Assembly (NCBI GenBank): GCA_943736015.1
Contig: OX031059.1
Coordinates: 47,689,159-47,753,158, forward strand
Direction: 5' to 3'
Origin: Tridacna crocea
Lineage: Eukaryota > Mollusca > Bivalvia > Cardiida > Cardiidae
Length of the DNA: 64,000 nt
Shown one piece after another: positions 34,657 through 47,200 of this stretch (position 1 is the first letter of the stretch; every line of letters starts with the position of its first letter). The notes beneath the pieces are model-generated. The model ran no database searches. It saw only the letters and a program-made list of their open reading frames with translations, and had not been told where the DNA came from. The position numbers and the translations under genes are program-made.

Positions 34657-35084
34657 ATCCTAGTTTAGTGCTCTATTTGCGAAATTATGAGAGTTCAAAC
34701 CTGTGCACAAAATCTGTGCAGAGCTTTAAACTGATTTTGTCTTGATCGTCTCTGTACCCAGATGCGACAAGTCAAAAAGTAACATCACCTTTGGGGACAG
34801 TTATCTGCACTACCCTTTACCCCTTCTATCTCAGGGTTGTACAAACCAGGGATTGTTTAGTGAAGGGTAAAATCTAAAATTTGTTCTGGTTTTGTTTCCA
34901 TGGGAAACCAGCTTTGAACGAGTGTTTTATGTAGTGCTAGAAGAATATCACACGAGATTCACATCATGCATAGGTGTACTGGCAGCAGTGAAATTACTGG
35001 AAATGGTGTAAAACACAAAACATACCATATCAGTGTTTTTATCAAATATTTTTGTAGTTTTATCAACCATTTATACGGCCAAAC

Positions 35085-35246
35085 ATGGCAGAAAATCATG
35101 ATGTGAAAGACATTGAAGCTGATATAAGAAGAATGTTGAATCTGCAAAATGGTAGTAACTCAAGGGACATAGATGCTTGCTTATCATCTCTGGATCAGGC
35201 GGAAAATAGGATCAGCATCTCTAGAGCAGACCTTGAGAGCTTGAAG
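35085..35246 (+). CDS. TUT4/7 exon 1 (start codon)
   Basis: [20 protein letters not shown] to [20 protein letters not shown] is a strong Kozak context. An in-frame TAG at 35055-35057 supports this start. Donor GTAAAATA. Confidence 0.82.
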
Positions 35247-38200
35247 GTAAAATAAGGTTCTTTACTAGTTAGATGGTTATCCAGGGATGGAAGTAAAATT
35301 GGTCTTTTAGAGAGAGAAAAATTTATGTAAATAGTCGAACGAAAAAGGAAGCTATTCCTCTATATGTTTTTTTTTTAAACTCATTACCAAACAACGAAAT
35401 TTTAGGTTTGTCGCAATCGAAAGCATTTGCAGATGACAAAATAAAAGTGACTGAAAATTTGAAAATTTTTTTGTGAAGGGTAGAAAACATTGTGGGAAAA
35501 GGAGAAAATGCTGGTTACCAGCATTTTCTCCTTTTCCCACAATGTTTTCTAAAAGCTTCTTTCTCAGGGGCGTTGAAAGTAGGGATTGTGTGGTAATGGG
35601 TTAAACTTTTTACCAAGGTGAGCTTTTGTGATCATGCTGTATCTGTCATCTGTCATTTGGAGTCACTAATTACCGTGTGCACTTTAGAGGTCAGATTTGC
35701 TTTCAGATACTCTTGAAACTTGGTTAACACATTACCATACAGTCCTGAATTTTAATAACTCTGATGAAGAAGCCCTTTGAAAACATTGTTGGAAAAAGAG
35801 AGCACTGATCTTGACTGGCTGTTTGCAAACCTTGCATGCTGTGTCATATGTTTCTGATTTATTTTCATGGCATGGCAGGCTTCACATGAAAAAGAAGTAA
35901 AGAATCAGAAAAGTAAATCTAAACAGAAGAGTCAAACAGAAGCAAAGAACAAAGAAGGTGCTGGTAATGATAAAGAAGTCAACAATAGTGCACCTAAGGA
36001 TGACAAAGAAGAAACTGAGAATCAAGGTAATCAGGGCTAGTTTTCCTTTGCTATAGCATATTTGCAAGGACCACAGAGGACATGCTAAGCAGAACTTCAT
36101 TTTTACAGACCGTGTAGATTGCAATCAGAAACGTTACACAGACAGTGCTGATAAAGATTTCACTGCATAGAACATGCAATCTGATCTCTTATCTGCTCTG
36201 TCTGCTATCAGTGAAAAATTCTGATAAATTGCCATTGAAATGATAGATTTTGGTCTTGTTGATCAGACTGGAAAAAGTCCAAATTTTTCAGTGCTGTAAG
36301 GATTTAAGCTGTGAAGAAAGCATTTTTGTATGTTTCTAAGTGCTGTTGATCTATTGGAATTTAACATCATCTTAACAGCTGTACATACATGTATATGCAT
36401 GCGTTTCCTGGCTCTTTCACTAGTACTGGCACAATCTTCTTTTAAAGTCACCAACTGCTTTCTCAAATGCATTAGAGGTGAAAAGCGAAAAAATGCCAAA
36501 AAGGAAGTTTGCCTTAACTCTTTATCACACAGTCCTGACTTTTAACGACCCCTTAGAAAGAAGCCTTTTGAAAACATTGTGGCAAAAAGAGAGAATGCTG
36601 GTATCCAGCATTTTCTCCTTTTCCCACTATGTTTTCTACCCTTCCCAATACTAAAACAAATTTCAATTTTTCAGTAAATTTTGTCATCTGCAAATGCTTT
36701 CAATTTGGACCAGTTTGTAATTTTGTCGTTTGGTAAAGAGTTAACTCGGTATCAAACTGACAACCACCAGGTTGCAAGTGGTATATGCTACCCACTGAGC
36801 TACCCAGCCAGGCTTTTCTAAATGGTAGGTTTTTGTTGAATAAGATACAGTTCGACGAGTAATCAGTGCTGCTGCTGTGTTATTTCATATCTCATTCATA
36901 TTTTCATGGAGAAGATATTGTCTGGAGAAAGAATATTTACCGACTAATAATTCATGCACAGTTAAAGCAATGATTTAACTCTTTACCAAATGACAAAATT
37001 TTGGACTAGTCCAAATTGAAGCATTTGCAGAAAATTTGAATTAGAAAGGGTACAAAAACAATGTGGAAAAAGGAGAATTATGTGGTTACCAGCATTTTAT
37101 CCTTTTCCCACAGTGTTTTCAAAGGCTTTCTTTCTCAGTGTCATTAAAAGTGGATATTGTGTGGTAAAGAGTTAAACAAATGTCATTGTCTCTTCCTTGT
37201 GTTAAAAATTAAAAGTCAAAAGTCTATTGCGTTCCAATAGAAGATGTGGTGAAGAAGAAGAAAAGAAAGAAAAAGAAGATAAAGAAGAAAATAGCTGGGA
37301 ATAAATCAGCTGATGTGACAGGTCTTGAGGAATCTGATAGTGATATGGAAGAGGACGAATCCACCACAACTGTGAAAGGGAATATTCCATCTGATATTGG
37401 CTTTCAACCAAAATGTAAGTCATAAACATATCTTATCTATCTCTGGCTTTCAATGAAAATATAAGCCATTGAATATTCAATGCATTCACTTTCAAAAGAT
37501 TGTAAGTCATAGACATATTTCCATCTATCATTGCCTTTCAACCAAAAATATTTACCATAGAAATACTCCATCTTTTATCTGATTTTAACTCTTTACCAAA
37601 TGACATAATTTTAGACTAGTCAAAATTGAAAGCATTTGCAGACGACAAAATTAATGCAACTCAAAAATTGGAATTTGTTTGGGGACGGGAAGAATACATT
37701 GTCGTGAAAGGAGAAAATGCTGGTTACCAGCATTTTCTCCTTTTTCCACACAGTTTTCAGAGGGCTTCTTTCTCAGGGTCGTGAAAGCCAGGGATTGTTT
37801 GGGAAAGGGTTATACAAAACATGTTAGTCATAGATATACTCTAACCAAATTGCTCGTTGTCTATGCATGTCATATTCTTTGAAGATTCGACCTGTCTAAT
37901 ATGATAGATCACTCTCCCCGATATTGGGGAGATTGTAGTAATATGTGCTATAAAGTAGCAATGGAGAAAATGGATTTTATCAATATGTTTGAGGAGAAAT
38001 CAGGCCTGTTTTAGCTCCAGATTTCCCTAAAATGCTTATCATAGCTGAATGAATTGCAACAGGTAGCGTTTTATTGAGTAAATGTTTATTTTATTTTGAA
38101 ATTCAAGCTTTTAACCTGATGTCCCGATATTGGGGAGATTGTAATAATATGCGCTATAAAGTAGCAATGGAGAAAATGGATTTTATCAATATGTTTGAGG

Positions 38201-41200
38201 AGAAATCAGGCCTGTTTTAGCTCCAGATTTCCCTAAAATGCTTATCATAGCTGAATGAATTGCAACAGGTAGCGTTTTATTGAGTAAATGTTTATTTTAT
38301 TTTGAAATTCAAGCTTTTAACCTGATGTCCAGTAGAATTTGTCATTTCACTGTCAGTTTCAGCCATTATTTTAGCTTTTACCCATTGTTTTATAGAGATT
38401 AATGTACCAGTAAATATACAGTTTAAAGTCATTACTAAAACTGAATGGATAGTTTAAATGCCCATGATAGAACAATGTAGAGCCCATCTTTGTTGTGACA
38501 TGGGTTTTGCAACACCTTTTTTATGCCATTTAATTTTTGGACTAGTATTTTAGTATTAAATAACAAATATTTATCAATTAGCGTAGCATATAATTTCAAG
38601 ACCTGTAATTTTACACCAGAGGAGCAAATTAATGTCATTACAAAATATTTTCAAATAAAAGACATAACAGCTTAGATTAGCTGTAACTTACAGTGACCGT
38701 GCATCCTTCACATGTACAGTACTACTTACTGTAATTGTCGGAGATAAGAAATTTAAAAAATCGTTAATCATTAAAGACATTAATTCTTGCTTTTAGATTG
38801 GTCAGTCAGATATTTCATCTTTCAAAATGTAGGCCATAGAAATATACCTGCTATCATTGGCTTTAAACTAAAATATGTTAACTCACTACCAAATAATAAA
38901 ATTTTAGACTTGTCCAAATTGAAAGCATTTGCAGACAACAAAATAAAAGTGACTTAAAATTTGAAATTTGTTTTGTGAAGGGTAGAAAACATGGTGGGAA
39001 AAGGAGTAAATGCTGGTTACCAGCATTTTCTCCTTTTCCCACAATGTTTTCTAAAGGTTTCTTTCTCTGGGGCATCAAAAGTAGGGATTGTGGGTTAAAG
39101 GAATATACTAGGTATCATTGACTTGCATTAAAAGTATTTGGTAGACAACAGATTTAATTTTGTTATTACCAAATGAAAGTATTTTAGGCTTGTCCAAATC
39201 AAAAGCATATGCAGACAACAAAATAAGAGTGACTGAAAATTCGAAATTAGCTTGGTGAAGGGTAGAAAACATCATGGGAAAAAGGGAAAATGCTGGTTAC
39301 CAGCATTTTCTCTTTTTCCCACAATGTTTTATAAAGGTTTCTTTCTCTGGGGCATCAAAAGAAAGGATGGTGTTGTAATGGGTTAAATGATGGCATTGTT
39401 TTGTAATGTTGGAAAGAATTGTAGGAAAAAGAGAAAATGCTGCATATCAGCATTTTCTCCATATCTCAAAAGGTGTTCCAAAGACTTCTTCATCAGGGTG
39501 AAATGTTTTAATAAACTAGACTTTAGAGTGCTTTGTTTATTATTATGCTTTATGCAAATAGTTTCAATTTCGATTAATCTTCACCTTTGTTGTGTGGTAA
39601 AGAATTAAAGCTTTGAATGATCAGACAACAATTGCATTTTTGGACAATGAAGATCAAGATCAGATTTGGTCTGTCGTGTCTGCCATCTTGTAAGATATTT
39701 ACAAAGAAATGTGATGGAAATTTTGAAATCTGTATCCTGCATGCTCTATGAGAATGTTCACTTTAATTATGAAGTAAATGTGTTATGAGTGTTAAAACTC
39801 ACACTGAGTTAAAAGACTGGTAACCAGCATTTTCTCCATTTATTTTACAACAATGTTTCCAATGAGTCTTAAATTTTGTCAGGTAAAGAATTAAAACACT
39901 CACTGATAGTCTGAATGATGTTTAGTTATCACATGTATTTTAACTGATTAGTTGTAGTGATAATATGCTGTTGTATTTTGATTATTTGATAGAGATAACT
40001 TTTTTTGTATTTTTGGCCACAACCTTCATACTTGGGAAGGCAAAATATGATTGTTGTTGCTTCAATGGACACTGTACAATCAAGATTGCCGGGCCCAAGT
40101 GTGTCGATAGTGTGCAGGACTTGAAAACAAAGGCTTGTGGGTTTGATCCCTGGCTCTGCCAATTTCTTTCTGAGGATTGATGATAGTCATTGTGACAGGA
40201 TTAGTTCTTTTTCAACCGGTGATCATTTTTTTTGACAATATTTATGTGGGAAAGCAGCTAGTGGCTTGGAAAGAAAGTACTGTTAAAACAAAGTCCTGGA
40301 AAGCATGGATAGGTGCACTGGTTGCGATAGAACCGAAATATTAAAACGCCATACACAATCAATCAATATCAACAATTAAGAACAGAATGCATAGGATTTT
40401 TCATTCATCATAACTTAACTTGCCAATTTCATTTATTTAGAAACCAGATTTATTCATTTTTAGCTCCACTGGGCAGGGGCTTACGTCATGGCCCGGTGGT
40501 CCAAGCGCGGATCCAGATATCTTTCTCGGGGGGGGTCCCACCGAAAACACATGAGTTTGTCATACTATATGATACTTTGATTTCCGGATTTCAGTGGATG
40601 TAAGCTGTTTACAAAAAAAAAGCCAATGTTTCTGAGTTCTAACCATAAGGAGGTGTCCACATTTAGAACTCTTTTTAAATTTATGACTGTATTTTACATA
40701 AATGCTGTGCAATATCAAACCAGTCCCATTCACAAATCCGATAACCATATTTTTGCCAAAATTCCAGGAGGGGTCTGGACCCCCGGTCCCCCCCTCTGGA
40801 TCCGCCCATGTGGTCCGTTAGAGCTGGGTATCGCCAAGAAAAATGTATCGCGATACTATCGCGATACCAGACAGGCGATATGATACAATATCACGATACT
40901 TAATTGGTCCAGATTAACTTAATGACAGTCTATTAAAAGAGAGACTGTTTTCATGTGATATGCGCAAACAAGATTTTATAAATAGATCTACATGTTCACA
41001 GTTATAAGCTCTTCAAAGACTTTAGGAACCTTTTCTCAAACTCTGCAACCATTTTTGGCAAAATCAATCCAAATGTTTGCTAAAACAAGTAGGTATGTGA
41101 GATACCATCGAACTGGTCCAATTCCTGTACAAAATCTATCAGATCGGTAGTGCTGGGCAATCAGGTTGAAATCACAAATGATTATTGTTTTGTAATCTGA

Positions 41201-44200
41201 AGAGCACACAAACTAGTTATCTGTTGTACAATCGGTGTCTCCATTTAACTGAGAATGCCTTTTGGCTTTAAATACCATGACAGTTTGTCTACATGATATT
41301 AAGTTTATAAGGATGCTTTGTTTTGTACTTCAAAAATCAATGGTTTTGCTGTACCATTTAGAGTTTTTGCTTTATTCAATATCATTCATTTTGGTCCTCT
41401 ATTTTTAATTTTCAAAAGTTTAAAAAGAAAAATTAGACATATTTCAAGCATTTGCAGACTCCCCCCACCACGTAGATCTGTATTTTCATTTCCTAAAACA
41501 ACAATTTCTTCACTCATGAACAGCATTTTAGCCTCAACTTACTGTTTATTCATAGATTTGTGTAAATCCACTGTTTAACTTCACTATTAAAATTGAGAAG
41601 ATAGTTTTAAGTTCCTCTGATCGGACGATGCCATGCTGATCATTGTAGTGTCATGGGTTTTCACGGTTTTTTGGTGATCGATTTTTTCGTGACAAATAAA
41701 TTTTGGAGAAGTATTACTACATGATTTGACATCAGTTTGTCATTTTGAATAGCAGGAAACTTTAAAATCGGTCCTTTTACACTAGACCAGAGGATTAACA
41801 CCTTTATTACGTTGTCATAAATAACTCGCCAGCTTCATGATCATGCGCGTGTCTTTTGCATTTATACTGATGGTGTTTAGCCCATATTTCTGCCGGATGC
41901 ATTAAAACTAAGTTATTTGAAGCTCTAGACCATAACTTAATGCGTCAGATTGACAATTAGGCAGATATTTTTCAGCCTCAAAGACATCTATTCAATTTCC
42001 CAGCGTCAAAACCCGCACTATAGTCAACTTCGGAAGACAGTTGCCGATCCGCATCTCATTCATTTGTTATTTAAAAAGAACAAAGACAATTCAAACTGTG
42101 CTATCTTTCGCTAGCAAATAATCAAATTGCAGCTTATATTCGTCCCCTAAATCAAATGACCTTGTTAATCAATGCTTTATTTTATTTTACAGTCCTTTTA
42201 AAACGGGTAAAGAGGCAAACCGATCAAAACGCAGCCGCAACTTTTTGGACACGAAGAAAATATGATAACCTTAGAACGTTCCGAATTAGCATCTATATTT
42301 AATACCTGGAAAACCCTAAGCATGAGCGAGTGACTGTAAACATTTCGCTTCAAATTATTCCCCAAATTACAAAGTTTTATGAATTTCATTGTTTCTAGGG
42401 CGAATTTTTTTACTTTCTTGTATGTATAGCTGAGACAAACTGTGCGTATTTTTTTTCCTATTTTATACATGAATCATTTACATTGATACGTGATCTCACA
42501 CACTGTGCACACGACACGACGTAAATGTATCGCCAAGTATCGATACAACGAGTTAGTATCGCGATATACTATCGCCAGCAAAAATATCACGATGCACCGA
42601 TGCATCGATGATATCGCCCCAGCTCTATGGTCCGTTGTGCTTCCATCCATCCATCTGTCCGTACATGTATTAACTTTTATTTCAAATTTGATGAAACTTC
42701 ACAGAAATTATCCTGCCATGGTATTCATCAGAGTTGCTTGAAAGAATTTGATTTCTTCAAAAACTGTGGTTGCCATGGCAACAAAACTGAAAAAAAAAAA
42801 AAACATTTTTAAAGATCTTTCCTGACGAAACTATTAGGCCCAGGGCTACTGAATTTATCATGTAGCTTCATCTGATGAATCTTTAACAAGTTTATTCACA
42901 TTATACGCCTGGGATCAAAATTGGCACATCCCAGGGATCACAAGTTTAACATTGGCTTCCTAATAGTTATAGTCACTTCAAGTTTTAACATTAATCACGA
43001 GAAATAACTCTTGATATAATAGATAAAGTTTGTTATTATTTACCTCCCATGTATATCAAACTGCAGTGATGCATGGTTGGTGCTAGGTATTTAAGTTTTT
43101 TGATAGAAAATATTCTGTTTTCAGGGAGAGTGATTCATTTTGATGCTTATAGTTATACTCACATGAGTAGAATATTAAATTCAAGTAAAGTTTCTATCAT
43201 TCAGTTTTTTCATCCAAGAACTTTACCTTTCACGCCACTGATTAAACCCACTGGTATTGTCTGACAATGTTTGGTAATTTTGAAAGCCTTCCTTCAAGGT
43301 CATCAACACTTCGATTTTTGTGGTAAATAGTTAATTCTTATCCTGCTAAATAACTAAAATGAAATTTTCAATTCGATTGTAAAAACAAAAAAATTGTTAT
43401 TTCAAAGGTATGTTGTAGGGAATAAAATCTGCAGATCAGACAGCGTATATCCAAGATCAGACTGCACGTTCTGTGTAGTCTGATCTTGATCTACGCTGTC
43501 TGCAAAACGTCTGTGAGTCGCGATAAGCAGCCAAAGGGTTAAAAAGCCAGTGGAGCAATGAAGGGCCATCGTGGCCCTCTTTTTGTACAATATTTTCAAA
43601 AGTCTTCTTCTTAGTTGTAGAAGACCAAATTGTTTGGTTGATAAAGGGTTGAGTGAGGCACTGACTCATAATGTTAAAGGTCATAGGTTCAAGTCCAAAT
43701 GACAACAATACCTTACTGTTTACATATGCTTAATGACAACAATACCTTACTATTTACGATATGCTTCATCCCTCTCCCCCCTCTCCCCCCCCCCTTCCAA
43801 CTCCCCAGCAGGAGGTGGGGGGAGCGATGTGTAAAGTCTGAATAATTATATATATATTTGAAAGAAAATCAGATGAATTTAATTGCAGTGAAGTTAAAAT
43901 CCCTAAAGGGAATTTTCTCAAATTGCAGACGGGGTTTAATAAGTTAAAATAGATCACTAAAACATCTATTGTTGTCTGAGTCATAGATTGGAGGAAGACA
44001 CTAAACACTTACATAATATAATTCATTTACTTCAAAATGAAAGTAGACTCCTGGAAAAGTCTTTACCAAACCAAACAACAAAATTATAAACTGGTCCAAA
44101 TTGAAAGCATTTGCAGATGACAAAATAGATGTGATTGAAAAATTGAAATTTGGTTTTAATAAAGAATCTGTTAATAAGTTCATTACACCATATGTTAACT

Positions 44201-47200
44201 CTTTATCATATGACAAAATGTTAGACTTGTTCAGATTGAAAAAATTCAAACAACATTTTAGATGTGAATCAAGTGATGAAGCTTGCCTTTGATAGAGTAT
44301 AAAACATTGTGGAAAAAGGAGAAAATGCTAGTAACCAGTATTTTTTCCTTGTTCCGCAATTTTTTCAAAAAGCCTTTTCCTCAGGGTCGTTAAAAGTTGG
44401 GGATTGTGTGGTAAAAGATTAAAGCACCTTTCATAGTTACCCTTGTGTGACCCATGTAGAACAAGATTAGAGTGCACAAAAGAGCAGTCTGATCTCTGAT
44501 TTATCAAGCTTTGGTATCCAAGTTGGCTGCATACAGCGCTTATAATACAAAAAAAAGAAAAAGAGAAAGAAAATTTATTGATAATAACTTTCGGTTCATG
44601 TAACATATGAAGCCTACTCGTTTTTCCCTGAAAGAAGTCAGGAGCACACAACCTTGAAAGGTCCTTGGAAATGTCCTTGAAAAACAAATAATCAGCATGT
44701 AGAATGTTTAAAAATACATGAATACAGGTAAAAACAACCAGGCAAGGTAATATTTAGTCATGGGCAATGGGCTATTATGATATTTTTTTTTTAGACTACT
44801 AGACAACAAAATTTGAAGAATCTGTGGGTGATAAATTTACTCTTCCTAGAAATATGAAATTTGTGTTCCGTAAAGAAGAAAACAATTCGATAGGTGAGTG
44901 CAACACTATTCTAAGTGCCTGTACATTGTACAGGCACTTAGAATAGTGTTGCACTCACCTATCAAATTAGGGCAAAGGAAAAATTACCATTACCAGTATA
45001 TCCTTCTTTTCCCTTTTTGCTATGAAAGCCTTCCTCCAAAGGATTTGGATTGTTTGGTAAAAAGTTTAATCCTTTACCGCACAATGACAACTTTTAACCT
45101 CACTGAATGAGAAGGTTTTTTAAAACATTGTGGAAAAAGGAGAAAATGCTGGTAACCAGCATTTTCTCCTTTTCCCACAATGTTTTCTTCCCAATCAAAG
45201 GAAAATCATTTCCTAAGAGCCACATTGAAACTGTTTCAGCAAATGCTTTCAATTGAGACAGATCTAAAATCTTGTTTTGGAAGGGTTAGTCCGATACTAA
45301 ATCTGTCCTATCAGACCATTATCATATCATTTACAATTACACAATTGAGCCTTTCCCTCATAGAGCCTCCTAGAGGTGAAATATTGTTATCCAGTAGCAG
45401 AATGATTAACCCATTACCACACAATCCCTACTTTTGACGCCCCTGAGAAAGAAGCCTATAGAAAACATTGTGAGAAAAAGAGAAAATGCTGGTAACCAGT
45501 ATTTTCTCTTTTTCCCACAATGTTTTCTACCCTTCACAAAGCAAACTTCAAATTTTCAGTCACTTATTTTGTCGTTTGCAAACGCTTTCGATTTGGACAA
45601 GTGTGAAATATTGTCGTTTGGTAATGAGTTAAGAAAACATTGTGAAAAATGAAGAAATAGCTCGTATGAGCAATATCATCATTTGTCACAACTGTTTTTC
45701 GCTGTCCTATTCTTTTATTTTGTGCAAATATGTCCGATATTTGAAAGGATCAACAAATAATTTACACTGAAGTTTTTTCATGTGGTAACAGCCTATAAAG
45801 ATCTGGCATAGAAATGTAATTTGAAACTGGCTTGCATTTTGTGTAATTTTTAAATTGTCATTTGATCAGTAAACTGCTGGTACCTTGTAAAATTCAGTAA
45901 AATGGATGGATGTAAGTAAAACGTTTGTATTTTTTCTTAAAGTAAGAGCAGTTAGCCCTTTACTAGACAACAAGACTGCAGATCTAATGTCTAATATTTA
46001 GGATGTTCCTGCTAGAGAGGCCTTTAACTCTTTACCACATTACCATCTTATTGGACTCTACCAATTCGGGGGCATTGGCAGATGACAAATGTAGATCAAA
46101 AGATGATTTCTGTCTTTAATAGGGTAGAACATGGTGGGAAAAGGAGAAAATGCTCTCCTTTTCACACAATGTTTTTGGAAATCTTCTCTTTCTTAGTCAT
46201 TAAAACTTGCAATTGTGTGGTAAGGAGTCAACCCTTTGTTAGCACCTTAATTAAACCATTACCACACAATCCCTACTTTTGACGCCCCTGAGAAAGAGGC
46301 CTTTTGAAAACACTGTGGGAAAAGGAGAAAATGCTGGTAACCAGCATTTTCTCCTTTTCCCACAATGTTTTCTACCCTTCACAAAACAAATTTCAATTTT
46401 TCAGTCACTTTTATTTTGTCATCTGCAAATGGTTTCTATTTGGACAAGCCTAAAACATTGTCGTTTGGTAATGAGTTAAACTACTTTAGTTGCCTTAGGG
46501 GCTAGTGCAGACCAAGATTGGATGGCAAAAAAAGTAAACTATTGCTTTGCTGAAACACTGTAGACTAAAGGAAGCCATGGTAATTAAATGAGTCTTGGTA
46601 TAGAATGTAAATGTCCTTTGGTTTGTTCAGACCTTCAAGGGTCAAGAGGCTTTTCATACCATTTCACTTCATGGTTTGATTTTAGCATTACCGGTATTTA
46701 AAGTAGCTGTTTTTTCTTGTTTTTAACATGGCAGATTTTTATAGGAAATGTCAAGAAATTGTCATATCTGCATATTTGGTGTCATGGTTGTCTTCCTCAT
46801 CTGTGTCATTGTTTTCTGCATCGTTGTCATGCAAAAACTTTAACATTTAGTAATGTCTATGTCATGACAAGTTATAAATTATCGAAAGGGAAACCCATAA
46901 AACATCTAGGTATTTTTCACAGTTTTTCCCCTTTCTCAACTTTCGATTTTCACTAAAAATCAATATAGAAATACCAACAACAATGCTGTTGTCATGTATA
47001 TATATTTTTTAATATCCTTCGGTCAACGTTTCGGCATTGCAGCCTTCATCAGGACATATTAAAAATTATTGATGAAAATGACATTTCGATGTAGCTAAAA
47101 CGACCCTAACAACTTCTGCTAGGCCAACGTCAGCTGATTTCGCGGGAGGAGTCAACTTCACACAGAAATGTGGAAAAGAGCAAAAACGTATCCAGAGCGC

